Assembly: GCF_014873705.1 (NCBI RefSeq)
Contig: NZ_JADBDS010000002.1
Coordinates: forward strand, 806,001 to 870,000
Reading direction: 5' to 3'
Length of the DNA: 64,000 nt
Origin: Mycobacterium sp. OAS707
GTDB taxonomy: Bacteria; Actinomycetota; Actinomycetes; Mycobacteriales; Mycobacteriaceae
Each line of letters begins with the position of its first letter. Position 1 is the first letter of the stretch. Of this stretch, positions 24,503-33,195 are shown in pieces. The position numbers were made by a program, and so were the translations under genes. Under the pieces are notes generated by a model. That model was not told the DNA's origin. It did no database searches and saw nothing but the letters and a program-made list of their open reading frames with translations.

Positions 24503-27500
24503 TCACGCCAACGCTTGCGCCAACGCCATGAAGCCCTCCGCCCGTAGTGAAGTCGCCATGGTTCGGAAGCGTTCGGCGTAGTTCCGATACGCCGTCTCGT
24601 CGCCCTCGGCTTGCGCCACGAACGCGTGGACGAGAGACGACACCATCTGATCGAGTGCGTAACGCGGACTGCGCAGTTCGGCGACCGAATCCAGGACGCG
24701 GTGCACTTCTCGAAAGTCTGCAGGGCCACCGCGAGTCAGCAGGAGTTCGACGAGCGTCGCCGCCGCTCCGGCACGGCTCATCATCTCTCCTGAGTCGGAT
24801 AGGCGTGCAAGGATTGCTCGCGCTGACTCGATTGCGCCATCGAGGTCACCGCCTGCGGCCATCTCCTTCACGAACACACCATCGATGTACGGCAGTGTGG
24901 TGGTGCTGAACCGCTCGCGGAGGCATGCCTCACGGGTCTGTCGCAGCAGATCCAGACCGGCGTCGCGATCCGCACCTTCGAGAAATATCAACGTGACACC
25001 CCGGACGAATCGTGCAGCGGTCAACGCGAAGTCGTCGCTCGAATCCTCTGCCAACCGTAGCGCTTCGGCCGTCTCCCGCAGGGCCGTGTCGTCGGGCAGC
25101 AACGCACCCGAGGCGATGCCCAGATACTTGTACATGACCGCGAACACCAAGCAGGACGGATCGTTGGCGCGGGCCATCTCGACCGCACGGTCAGCATCGT
25201 CGCGCCAGCCGGCCGTCCCGATGCGGTAGCGCAGGGTGCCGCGGATCGCGAGCAACAACGAAAGCGGCGAGCCGAAGATCAGGTTGCCCATCGTTGGATC
25301 ACCATCAGTGAGATCGATAGCGCGCTGGGCCATTTCGAGCGCCTCTGTCAATTCACCTGCCTCGTACTTCGCAAGGATGAGAGGGAACGACAAGCCGACG
25401 GTCAGTGCGGGATCGCCGATCGACTCGAACAACGCCATGCATTCGGATGCGAGCTCTGATGACTCCCGATGGCGGGAATGAACCGTCAACGCCATTACAA
25501 AGCCGGACATGCCCATGGACAATGACCGCTTGTCGTCTGACATCCCGGTCAGGTCGCGTAGTTCATCGAATCCCGAGTCCGCGACCCTTCCGCCGACTCG
25601 AAAAGCCGAGGCGCTCAGCAGGGTTCGCGGAGCGATGCGCATCGCGGTGATATCGGCGGTGTCATCGGGCAACCGGTCGGCGACACTGCTGGCTCGCCGC
25701 CAGCTGATACGAGCGGCCGCGATGTCGCGGGTCGCCAGCCATCCTGCCGCACGCATGTGCCACCCATATGCAGGCAGTAGATCACCGGCCGCTTCCGAGT
25801 GCTCGGCGATCAAGGCCGCATTCGCCTCGATGGCGCCCGCATCGCGCTGTTCGATCACCGCGGCGAGTCGGCGGTGTAAGTCTGACCGATCCGCCCTCAG
25901 CTGTGACTCGTAGGCCACGGTCCGGATCAAGGGATGCCGGAACGCGTACTCCGGTTGCGGCCCGGCGAGCACTTCGTCGATCAGCTCCGCATCGACCAAT
26001 TCGGCAACTGCCGGGTCGACGCCCAAGCTCACCAGCAGGTCTGCGGTGAATCGCGAGCCCACCACCGCTGCCGCCCGCAGCGTCCGTTTGGCCATCGGTC
26101 CCAGGCGATCGATGCGAGCGGCGATTGTCGCTTGCAGCGTCGCCGGAACATCGATGGCGGCCACATCGCCGTGGCAGACGTAGTGGCCGCGACTGCCGAT
26201 CAGCACGCCACGGTCCGCCAAGTCCCGCGCGATCTCTTCGGCGAAAAACGGGTTTCCGGCGGCCCGCTCCGTGATCAGCGCTCCCACCTGAACGATGGAC
26301 GCGTCGAAGCCCAGCAACTCAGCCGTCAACGCGCTTGCCTGCGAAAGTTCCAGCGGGGCAAGTGTTATTTGCGTTGCTCCGGCTGTCTGCGTGAGCGCGC
26401 CGCGGTATTCGGGTCGATAGGAGACGATCGCCATCGACTGCGAACGCGGTATCGCCGTGAGCACGTCCGCCAGCATCGATTCGCTGACCTCATCGATCCA
26501 GTGGGCGTCTTCGATCACGTAGATCGTCGGACGCGGGCGCGACTGCAAGGCGTTGGTCAGCAGCGCGGTCAGCCGTCGCCGACGGGCATCAGGGTCGATG
26601 TCCGGCATCGCCGATTCCCGGTCCGCGACCCCCAGCAGATCGTCAAGAAGAAGAAGGTCGTCTTCGTCGGCGCCACGGAACTGGGACCGAATCTCTTGTC
26701 GGGCAACAACATCGGGCAGGTCAATCAATCCGCATGCTGTGCGCAGCAGATTCGCAACGGCATGAAACGCGATGTCTTCGGCATGCGCTTCGCAGTACGC
26801 CACGTGCACATCAGCCCCGCTGCGCGCCAACGCGGTCGATTCGCCGACGAACCTGCTCTTGCCGATGCCCGGAGGCCCGACGACGCGGACCACCTGCCCA
26901 CGTCCACCTCTCGCCTGTTCGATGGCCTCGGTGATGCTGTCGATCTCACGCTGGCGCCCGACGAACGTCGACTGCCACCGGCGAGGCTCGGGACGTCCGG
27001 AATGGACCGCCAGGAGTTGACGGGCCGGTACGCCCGCGTCGCGGCCCTTGACCCGCACGAGCTCCGGTTCACCCAAGTCAGCTGCCGCTTCGACGAGCTT
27101 TGCGGTGGACTGACTGAGCATCACCCCGCCGGGCCGTGCGACGGACTCCATCCGCTGGGCCATGCCGACTTGTTCGCCGATCGCGGTGTATCCCGCGGCG
27201 CTCGAAGTCATTTCACCAGCGACCACCTGACCGGAATTCAGGCCGACACGCAATTGCAGTGTCAGGCCGTCGCGGGCATGCACATCGACCGCTTGGCGTT
27301 GCACAGTCTGCTGCAGCTCGAGTGCCGCACGGCAAGCGCGTAACGCGTGATCCTCCAACGCGACCGGTGCGCCGAACAGCGCCATGATCCCATCGCCGGT
27401 GAAGCCCTGCACCGTACCGCCGTAGTGCTCCACGGCCGCGGCAGCGCCATCCACCAACTCCGCCATGATCTCTCGCAAGCGCTCGGGTCCGACGAGGGCC

Positions 27501-27664
27501 GCGATGCCCATCGAACCTACGACGTCGGCGAACAGCACCGTGACTTGCTTGAACTCAGCGGGGTCGGGCGCCGCGCCGATCGGCGCACCACAGGAATCAC
27601 AGAACCGAGCACCAGCCCGCGGTTCGGTGCCACACGAGTCGCATACGGTCGCTGCCGTCGCCAT
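24503..27664 (-). CDS. Class III nucleotide cyclase fused to an AAA/STAND ATPase
   Basis: 1053 aa. A zinc ribbon leads (Cys8, Cys11, Cys22, Cys25). The cyclase domain (about 36-215) has metal Asp47 (LFADVVGS) and Asp91 (FTGDGIMALFGAP), but the segment that normally holds the transition-state Asn reads GEQVGMAQRM, so that Asn is Gly while the Arg remains. Next come a P-loop (VGPPGIGKSR), Walker B (TIYVIEDAHWID) and a long helical TPR-like C-terminus (about 620-1050). This matches the large mycobacterial cyclase/ATPase proteins without a LuxR HTH. Likely role: signal-dependent cAMP production or sensing. It is a single gene; regulation not visible. Confidence 0.9.
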   Translation of the reverse strand: MATAATVCDSCGTEPRAGARFCDSCGAPIGAAPDPAEFKQVTVLFADVVGSMGIAALVGPERLREIMAELVDGAAAAVEHYGGTVQGFTGDGIMALFGAPVALEDHALRACRAALELQQTVQRQAVDVHARDGLTLQLRVGLNSGQVVAGEMTSSAAGYTAIGEQVGMAQRMESVARPGGVMLSQSTAKLVEAAADLGEPELVRVKGRDAGVPARQLLAVHSGRPEPRRWQSTFVGRQREIDSITEAIEQARGGRGQVVRVVGPPGIGKSRFVGESTALARSGADVHVAYCEAHAEDIAFHAVANLLRTACGLIDLPDVVARQEIRSQFRGADEDDLLLLDDLLGVADRESAMPDIDPDARRRRLTALLTNALQSRPRPTIYVIEDAHWIDEVSESMLADVLTAIPRSQSMAIVSYRPEYRGALTQTAGATQITLAPLELSQASALTAELLGFDASIVQVGALITERAAGNPFFAEEIARDLADRGVLIGSRGHYVCHGDVAAIDVPATLQATIAARIDRLGPMAKRTLRAAAVVGSRFTADLLVSLGVDPAVAELVDAELIDEVLAGPQPEYAFRHPLIRTVAYESQLRADRSDLHRRLAAVIEQRDAGAIEANAALIAEHSEAAGDLLPAYGWHMRAAGWLATRDIAAARISWRRASSVADRLPDDTADITAMRIAPRTLLSASAFRVGGRVADSGFDELRDLTGMSDDKRSLSMGMSGFVMALTVHSRHRESSELASECMALFESIGDPALTVGLSFPLILAKYEAGELTEALEMAQRAIDLTDGDPTMGNLIFGSPLSLLLAIRGTLRYRIGTAGWRDDADRAVEMARANDPSCLVFAVMYKYLGIASGALLPDDTALRETAEALRLAEDSSDDFALTAARFVRGVTLIFLEGADRDAGLDLLRQTREACLRERFSTTTLPYIDGVFVKEMAAGGDLDGAIESARAILARLSDSGEMMSRAGAAATLVELLLTRGGPADFREVHRVLDSVAELRSPRYALDQMVSSLVHAFVAQAEGDETAYRNYAERFRTMATSLRAEGFMALAQALA

Positions 27665-27715
27665 CCGTCCCCCGCTGTTGCACGGTCCGCACAGACCGCT
27701 TGGCCAAGGATAGAG

Positions 27716-28543
27716 CTACAACGTGCCCAGTACGGTCAGTTCGAGCGCCAGCGCAACCGCGCACACCACGATGACGATCGAGAGCGCGATCCAGTCAGCG
27801 CGTTTCGGGCCCGACGGTACGGCCGAGATTTGACCGGCGCCGCCGCGGGCCGTGATCGCGTCGCCCATTTCGTCGGCGCGGCGCAGCGCCACGGTGATCC
27901 CGGCCGCGAGAATGTCGACGAGCTCCAGTGCCCACCGCTTCCTGCGCTGCCGACGCGTGACGGGCACCACCTTCGGCCGCAGCCTGCGCGCCGCGTAGAG
28001 CACGCGGAATTCGTCGATCAACATCGGAAATGCCCGCAAAGCCAACGCCAAAGCCACCGCCCAGTCGTCAACCGGTACCCGCAGCGGCCGCAAGGGTTTG
28101 CCCAATGTCGCGACAGCGGGCGCGATTTCGGCGACATTGGTGGTCCACGACACCATTGCGCCCAGCCCGAGCAGCACGATCGAAACCGCGGTGATGCGCA
28201 GGAAGGTGAGCAGTCCACCGAGCGCGAGGTGCACCGAACCGACGTCGAGCACCGGGCTGCCGCCCGCCAGCGCTGCAGTGGCACCTCCGAAGAACAGCAG
28301 GATCCACAGCCACCGCGGAATCGCAGGCAACGTCCCCCGCTGAATGCGCGCCAACCGCGCAGCCGTCAGGATCAGTGCGGCCACCAGACCGATCGGCACC
28401 CAGCCCGGATAAAACGTCAACAGCACCCCGATGCCCGCCACCGCGATCAGCTTCGTTCCGGCCCACAGCCGGTGAATAACGGTATCTCCCGGCACCGGAC
28501 GCAACAAGACGACCGTTGTGCGCTGCCGCGCAGGGGCGGTCAC
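27716..28543 (-). CDS. ECF transporter transmembrane subunit (EcfT)
   Basis: 275 aa from the GTG at 28543, which overlaps the stop of the ATPase gene (GTGA). Five to six hydrophobic helices and the two conserved EcfT coupling helices with Ala-Arg-Gly type motifs ([36 protein letters not shown]) that bind the ATPases. Corresponds to Rv2325c in position. With the upstream fused protein it makes an energy-coupling-factor importer for a vitamin or cofactor; the substrate is not known. Confidence 0.9.
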   Translation of the reverse strand: MTAPARQRTTVVLLRPVPGDTVIHRLWAGTKLIAVAGIGVLLTFYPGWVPIGLVAALILTAARLARIQRGTLPAIPRWLWILLFFGGATAALAGGSPVLDVGSVHLALGGLLTFLRITAVSIVLLGLGAMVSWTTNVAEIAPAVATLGKPLRPLRVPVDDWAVALALALRAFPMLIDEFRVLYAARRLRPKVVPVTRRQRRKRWALELVDILAAGITVALRRADEMGDAITARGGAGQISAVPSGPKRADWIALSIVIVVCAVALALELTVLGTL

Positions 28544-30579
28544 GAGACGCCTCCAGCCGTCGTCGGCGCGGCCAGCTGGCCGTTGTGCAAGTGCAGCGTA
28601 CGTGGGCACAGGTCCTCGAGGCCCGAAAAGTCATGGGAGATAACGACAACCGTGAGACCTGCCGTACGGCGCAGCTCCTCCAGCAGCCGCAGCAACCCAC
28701 GCGCACTCGCGGCATCGAGGCCGGCCAACGGCTCGTCGAGGATCAACGCACGCGGCGAGCGGGCCAGCAGGCCGGCAAGAACCACGCGGCGCATTTGGCC
28801 GCCGCTCAGCTGGTCGATGCGTCGCTTGGCCATGCCGGGATCCAGCCCCACGGTGGCCAATGCCGCGACCACGCGGTCGTGATCGCGGTGCGAAAAACCA
28901 GCCGCCGAGGCCACTTCCAGGTCGACGCGGCTGCGCATCAGTTGCAACCTGGCCGCCTGGAACGAGATCGCGACCGCGCCCACCTGATCGGAGACCGGCT
29001 TTCCGTCAAGCAGACACTCGCCCGTCGTCGGCACCGTCAGCCCGGCCATGATCCACGCCAGCGTCGACTTGCCCGATCCGTTCAGACCGTGGATCAACAA
29101 CCCGTCGCCCTGGTGGACAGCGAAGTTGATGTCCCGTAAAGCCGTTGTCGCCCAAGGAGTTCCGCTCGCGTATTCGTGTCCGACACCGTTGAGCTCGAGC
29201 ACCGCCGTATCGGAGTCGTGTGCGACAGCGCTGGTTGCCGTCGGAGGGGCGGCCGTCTCGACCATTTCGGTGTTGTCGGAAGCACCGTTTCCGGTCAGGT
29301 TGATCACCCGGTCGGCGGCATCCGCCTCGCTGTTGTAGTGCGTGATATGAACCAGCGACATCTGGTGATGCTGGGTCAGGCCGGACAGCACCGCCATCAA
29401 CCCGTCGCGTCCGTCCTGGTCGACCATGCTGGTGACCTCGTCGGCGATCAGCAGCGAGGGTTCACGCGCCAGCGCCGCGGCCACGGCGAGCCGCTGCAGT
29501 TCCCCGCCCGACAGCCCGCCGGTATCTCGCTCGGCGAGCCCGTCCAGTCCGACCTCGCCGAGCAGCTGATGGACGTCGATCGTCTTGCCAGGCGGCAATC
29601 CCCACACCAGGTCGTCGGCGACGCGGGTACCGAGCACCTGGCTTTCCGGGTGCTGCATGATCACCGCGGTGCCGCCGAGCTTCCCGAGGCCGACGGCACC
29701 CGCACGCTCGATGGTCCCCGAGGTGGGTTCGCGGCCGGCGAGCATCAACATCAGCGTGGTCTTGCCTGAGCCGTTGGCGCCGGTCACCGCGACGTGCTCA
29801 CCGGGCTCGACACTCATCGACACTGGGCCGAGAGCGTCGTGGTCGACGTTGGGATAGCGGAATCGGACGTCGTGCAGCCGCGCAGGCACCGGCGCGACAG
29901 GCCCCGCGTCGGTCGACGACTCCAGCTTGTGCACATCGGGTATGCCGAGCAGCCGGGTCATCACCCGCGACAGCGCCCACCACCCGATGAACGTGACGAA
30001 GACGATGGACATCACCGACGAGCCGAAGAACAGAAACGGCCAGTAGTGCAGCGCGGTCGCGAAGTCGTGCTTCAGCCGCTCGGCGGCGGGCTCCATGTCG
30101 GGGATGCGGGCGATCACCGCTGCGAGCCCGTTGATGTTCGCGGTCACCGAGTCGAAGAGAAGGTGGCGCAACCTCGCCAGAATCGCCAGCCCCGCCACCG
30201 TGAAAACGCCGAACAGCGAGCCCGCGACGAGCGAAGCACAGAACACCGTGAAGAGACCGCGGCCGCGCCGCTTGACGATGCCCGTCAGGCCGCCGATGTA
30301 AGCGCAGTTGACCACCGTCATGAACCCGCCCATGCCGGCGATCAGGAACGCGATTAGGGCGCCCGCGACCGTCGCAGCGATCAACACGCGAAGCCGGTAT
30401 CGATACGCGAGCAGACCCATCGGGACCGTACCCAGCAGCGACACGCCGGCGGCGAACGGGACGACGACGGCGATGATCGCGGTGGCGGCGCACAACGCCG
30501 CCATGACAGAGGCTTGTGCGAGTTCGACCGGTTGAAGGGAGCCGGCCCGTCGAGGGGTGCTCGGCTCGGTCGCGGTCAT
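28540..30579 (-). CDS. Fused ECF transporter: membrane domain plus two ABC ATPases
   Basis: 679 aa from the ATG at 30579. The N-terminal 215 residues carry about six membrane helices with the look of an ECF substrate-binding (S) subunit. Two ATPase domains follow. First: Walker [10 protein letters not shown], signature [13 protein letters not shown], Walker [10 protein letters not shown]. In it the usual Glu after Asp is present (DE). Second: [33 protein letters not shown]. This S-A-A' fusion matches the layout remembered for Rv2326c. With EcfT it forms a complete importer. Its start faces the MarR gene across about 108 bp. Confidence 0.92.
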   Translation of the reverse strand: MTATEPSTPRRAGSLQPVELAQASVMAALCAATAIIAVVVPFAAGVSLLGTVPMGLLAYRYRLRVLIAATVAGALIAFLIAGMGGFMTVVNCAYIGGLTGIVKRRGRGLFTVFCASLVAGSLFGVFTVAGLAILARLRHLLFDSVTANINGLAAVIARIPDMEPAAERLKHDFATALHYWPFLFFGSSVMSIVFVTFIGWWALSRVMTRLLGIPDVHKLESSTDAGPVAPVPARLHDVRFRYPNVDHDALGPVSMSVEPGEHVAVTGANGSGKTTLMLMLAGREPTSGTIERAGAVGLGKLGGTAVIMQHPESQVLGTRVADDLVWGLPPGKTIDVHQLLGEVGLDGLAERDTGGLSGGELQRLAVAAALAREPSLLIADEVTSMVDQDGRDGLMAVLSGLTQHHQMSLVHITHYNSEADAADRVINLTGNGASDNTEMVETAAPPTATSAVAHDSDTAVLELNGVGHEYASGTPWATTALRDINFAVHQGDGLLIHGLNGSGKSTLAWIMAGLTVPTTGECLLDGKPVSDQVGAVAISFQAARLQLMRSRVDLEVASAAGFSHRDHDRVVAALATVGLDPGMAKRRIDQLSGGQMRRVVLAGLLARSPRALILDEPLAGLDAASARGLLRLLEELRRTAGLTVVVISHDFSGLEDLCPRTLHLHNGQLAAPTTAGGVS

Positions 30580-30651
30580 TTCTCGATTCTGCCAGCCTCC
30601 TGCAGGCACCCCTTTTCACCACGCTGTGAGCGCCGGCACGGCGCCGAGCGT

Positions 30652-30680
30652 TTGAAACGCATAGTAAACCTATGTAATCA
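30652..30680 (+). promoter_or_regulatory. Promoter with operator-like repeat for the MarR gene
   Basis: TTGAAA (30652-30657), a 17-nt spacer and TAATCA (30675-30680) make a sigma-A-type promoter. The spacer holds CATAG-TAAAC-CTATG (30660-30674), a 5+5+5 inverted repeat, so a bound dimer would block RNA polymerase. Only 7 nt separate the -10 box from the ATG at 30688, so the message is probably leaderless. Autorepression by the MarR protein is the simplest reading. Confidence 0.55.
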
Positions 30681-30687
30681 TGGAGTC

Positions 30688-31125
30688 ATGTCCCCGACGC
30701 TCGGAGCCGATCTGCTGGCAGTGGTCGCCCGTATCAACCGGCTGGCCACGCAGCGGGTCCGCATGCCACTTGGATTCGCCCAAGCGCGGCTGCTGTCCAC
30801 GATCGAGGATCGGGGCGCGACCCGGATATCCGACCTGGCCGCGCTCGACCATTGCTCGCAGCCGACGATGACCAACCAGGTGCGCCGGCTCGAAGACGCG
30901 GGACTGGTATCGCGCACCGTCGACCCCGACGATGCCAGGGCGGTACTGATCCGCATCACCCCGAAGGGGGTCGACACCCTGAGGCAGGTGCGGGTGGACC
31001 GCGGCGCGGCCATCGACCCGTACCTGGAGCGCCTCGACGCCGCGGATCGCCAGACACTGAGCGACGCCGTGCGGGTGATGCGTCGCCTACTCGCGGACGC
31101 GGCCGTCCCGACCCCTGTCAAGTAA
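30688..31125 (+). CDS. MarR-family transcriptional regulator
   Basis: 145 aa. Winged-helix core: RLLSTIEDRGATRISDLAAL, recognition helix DHCSQPTMTNQVRRLEDAGL, wing VSRTVDPDDARAVLIRITPKG, then a dimerisation helix. MarR proteins repress neighbouring efflux or catabolic genes until a small aromatic ligand binds. The MFS exporter gene starts 24 nt downstream and an inverted repeat lies in this gene's own promoter, so it probably controls both. Position fits Rv2327. Confidence 0.92.
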   Translation: MSPTLGADLLAVVARINRLATQRVRMPLGFAQARLLSTIEDRGATRISDLAALDHCSQPTMTNQVRRLEDAGLVSRTVDPDDARAVLIRITPKGVDTLRQVRVDRGAAIDPYLERLDAADRQTLSDAVRVMRRLLADAAVPTPVK

Positions 31126-31149
31126 CAACCGAAAAGGAGAAGCCACCGT

Positions 31150-32361
31150 ATGTGGCGCCAACCCAAGGCTGTTTGGGCCGTTGCCTTCGCGTCCGTCGTC
31201 GCGTTCATGGGCATCGGTCTCGTCGACCCCATCCTCAAGCCGATCGCCGACAACCTGAACGCGTCCCCGTCGCAGGTGTCGCTGTTGTTCACCAGCTACA
31301 TGGCAGTGATGGGCGTCGCCATGCTCATCACCGGCGTGGTGGCCAGCCGCATCGGCCCCAAACGCACGCTGCTGATCGGCCTGTTGATCATCATCGCGGG
31401 TGCAGGGCTGGCGGGCATGTCCGACACCGTGGCCGAAATCGTTGGCTGGCGGGCACTTTGGGGGCTGGGCAACGCGCTGTTCATTGCCACCGCATTGGCC
31501 ACCATCGTCGGCTCCGCACGCGGATCGGTCGCGCAGGCGATCATCCTCTACGAGGCGGCGCTTGGCCTCGGCATCGCGGTCGGGCCGTTGGTCGGTGGCC
31601 TGCTCGGCTCGATTTCCTGGCGTGGGCCGTTCTTCGGGGTTTCGGTCCTGATGGCCCTTGCGCTCGTCGTCACCGCGTTCCTGCTGCCGTCCACGCCGCG
31701 TGCCGAACGCGCCACCACGCTGGCCGACCCGTTCCGCGCGTTGCGCCACCGCGGTCTGCTCGGTGTCGCAATCACCGCGCTGCTGTACAACTTTGGTTTC
31801 TTCACGCTGTTGGCGTTCACGCCGTTCCCGCTCGACATGACCGCCCATCAGATCGGGCTGATCTTCTTCGGCTGGGGGCTTGCGCTTGCCTTCACCTCGG
31901 TGGTTGTCGCGCCTCGGCTACAGCACCGCTTCGGCACGGTGCCTACGCTGATCGTCAACCTGCTGGCGATGACGGCGACGCTGGTGGTGATGGCCGTCGG
32001 TACCGACAACAAGACCGTGTTGGCCACGTGTGTGGTGGTCGCCGGGCTGTTCATCGGCATCAACAACACACTGATCACCGAGACCGTCATGAAGGCCGCA
32101 CCTGTTGAACGCGGAGTCGCTTCGGCCGCATACAGTTTCGTACGCTTCGCGGGCGCCGCGCTGGCGCCGTGGCTGGCAGGCGTGCTCGGCGAGCAGGTCA
32201 GCGTGCATCTGCCGTTCTGGGTCGGCGCCGCCGCGGTGCTGCTCGGGGCAGGGGTGTTGTTCTCGACGCGTCAGCATTTGGTCGGTATCGACGTCGAGGA
32301 CTCGGAGCTAGACGAGATCACCGAGCAGGCGACGGCCGTCACCGTCGGCAACGACACCTAG
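31150..32361 (+). CDS. MFS efflux transporter
   Basis: 403 aa, 12 predicted membrane helices. The loop 2-3 motif GxxxDRxGRR of the superfamily is present in relaxed form (VVASRIGPKRTLLIG). Helix 5 has a drug/H+ antiporter-like stretch (EAALGLGIAVGPLVGGLLGS) resembling motif C (gxxxGPxxGG), which marks exporters. A good ribosome binding site (AAAAGGAGAAG) precedes it. The co-transcribed MarR gene suggests inducible export of a toxic compound. It converges with the next gene with a single nucleotide between stops. Confidence 0.9.
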   Translation: MWRQPKAVWAVAFASVVAFMGIGLVDPILKPIADNLNASPSQVSLLFTSYMAVMGVAMLITGVVASRIGPKRTLLIGLLIIIAGAGLAGMSDTVAEIVGWRALWGLGNALFIATALATIVGSARGSVAQAIILYEAALGLGIAVGPLVGGLLGSISWRGPFFGVSVLMALALVVTAFLLPSTPRAERATTLADPFRALRHRGLLGVAITALLYNFGFFTLLAFTPFPLDMTAHQIGLIFFGWGLALAFTSVVVAPRLQHRFGTVPTLIVNLLAMTATLVVMAVGTDNKTVLATCVVVAGLFIGINNTLITETVMKAAPVERGVASAAYSFVRFAGAALAPWLAGVLGEQVSVHLPFWVGAAAVLLGAGVLFSTRQHLVGIDVEDSELDEITEQATAVTVGNDT

Positions 32362-32362
32362 A

Positions 32363-33094
32363 TCAGACCACAGTTCCGACCAGGTGGCCGACAAGATACG
32401 TCGCCGCGATCGCTATCGTCCCGAATAGCAACTGACGCAAGGACGCAAACCACAGCGGCTTCTTCGTGAACCGCGCTGCGACTCCCCCGGCGATCAGTAG
32501 GCCCACGCCGCCGAACAACAGACCCAGCCACAACGACTGGAAACCGAGGAAATACGGAATCAGCGGAACGATGGCGCCGATCGCGAACGTGACGAAGCTC
32601 GAGCCGGCAGCCACCCATGGGGATGGTTTCTCCTCCGGGTGAACCCCCAGCTCTTGTGCGACATGCACATTCAGCGCCCGATCCACGTCGCGATGTATCT
32701 CCTCGGAGGCCTTCTCCGCGGTTTCCGGGCTCATTCCCATCTCGACGAGCATCCAGACCAGTTCGGTTTCCTCCGCCTCGGGATGCTTGCTCAACGCGTG
32801 CCGCTCCATCAGCACCTCGGCATCGAGCTGCTCGTTGGCGGTGGTGACGGACGTGTACTCACCCAATGCCATCGAAAACGCACCGGCGACCAGGCCCGCG
32901 AAGCCGCTGATCACCACGGTGTGGGCATCACCAACCGCGCCCACGCCCGCGATCAGCGCCGTGTTGCTGACGAGACCGTCCATCGCACCGAACGTCGCGG
33001 CGCGCAGCCAGCCGCCCGACACGTCCGAGTGTCGATGGTGCGGGATGTGCGGCATGCCGGTCGGCGATACCGGCGCCTCGTCGGATTCGGTCAT
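32363..33094 (-). CDS. VIT1/CCC1-family (DUF125) iron/manganese transporter
   Basis: 243 aa. The family hallmark is clear: WLRAATFGAMDGLVSNTALI in helix 1 and SMALGEYTSVTTANEQLDAE in helix 2, then a cytosolic metal-binding insert rich in Glu/His (about 90-160, with EEIHRDVDRALNVH) and three C-terminal helices. Members export Fe2+ or Mn2+ from the cytosol, or into vacuoles in eukaryotes. A His-rich start (MPHIPHHRH) may also bind metal. A DtxR-like inverted repeat lies upstream at 33129-33144. Confidence 0.92.
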   Translation of the reverse strand: MTESDEAPVSPTGMPHIPHHRHSDVSGGWLRAATFGAMDGLVSNTALIAGVGAVGDAHTVVISGFAGLVAGAFSMALGEYTSVTTANEQLDAEVLMERHALSKHPEAEETELVWMLVEMGMSPETAEKASEEIHRDVDRALNVHVAQELGVHPEEKPSPWVAAGSSFVTFAIGAIVPLIPYFLGFQSLWLGLLFGGVGLLIAGGVAARFTKKPLWFASLRQLLFGTIAIAATYLVGHLVGTVV

Positions 33095-33128
33095 GGGGTC
33101 GATTCAACGTCACAGGTATCTGCTGGTC

Positions 33129-33144
33129 TAGCAAGGTTTGCCTA
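33129..33144 (-). promoter_or_regulatory. Possible metal-regulator (DtxR/MntR-like) site
   Basis: TAGGCAAACCTTGCTA, read leftward, contains GCAA-ACC-TTGC and resembles the TTAGGCAAACCTAA-type boxes bound by DtxR-family Fe/Mn repressors. It lies 35-50 bp upstream of the VIT1-like gene, where such control would make sense. The match is imperfect and may be chance. Confidence 0.3.
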
Positions 33145-33195
33145 CGTTTCTGACATCACAGTTTGCCGGGGCACCAGAAGGGCTAACGTCTCGGT

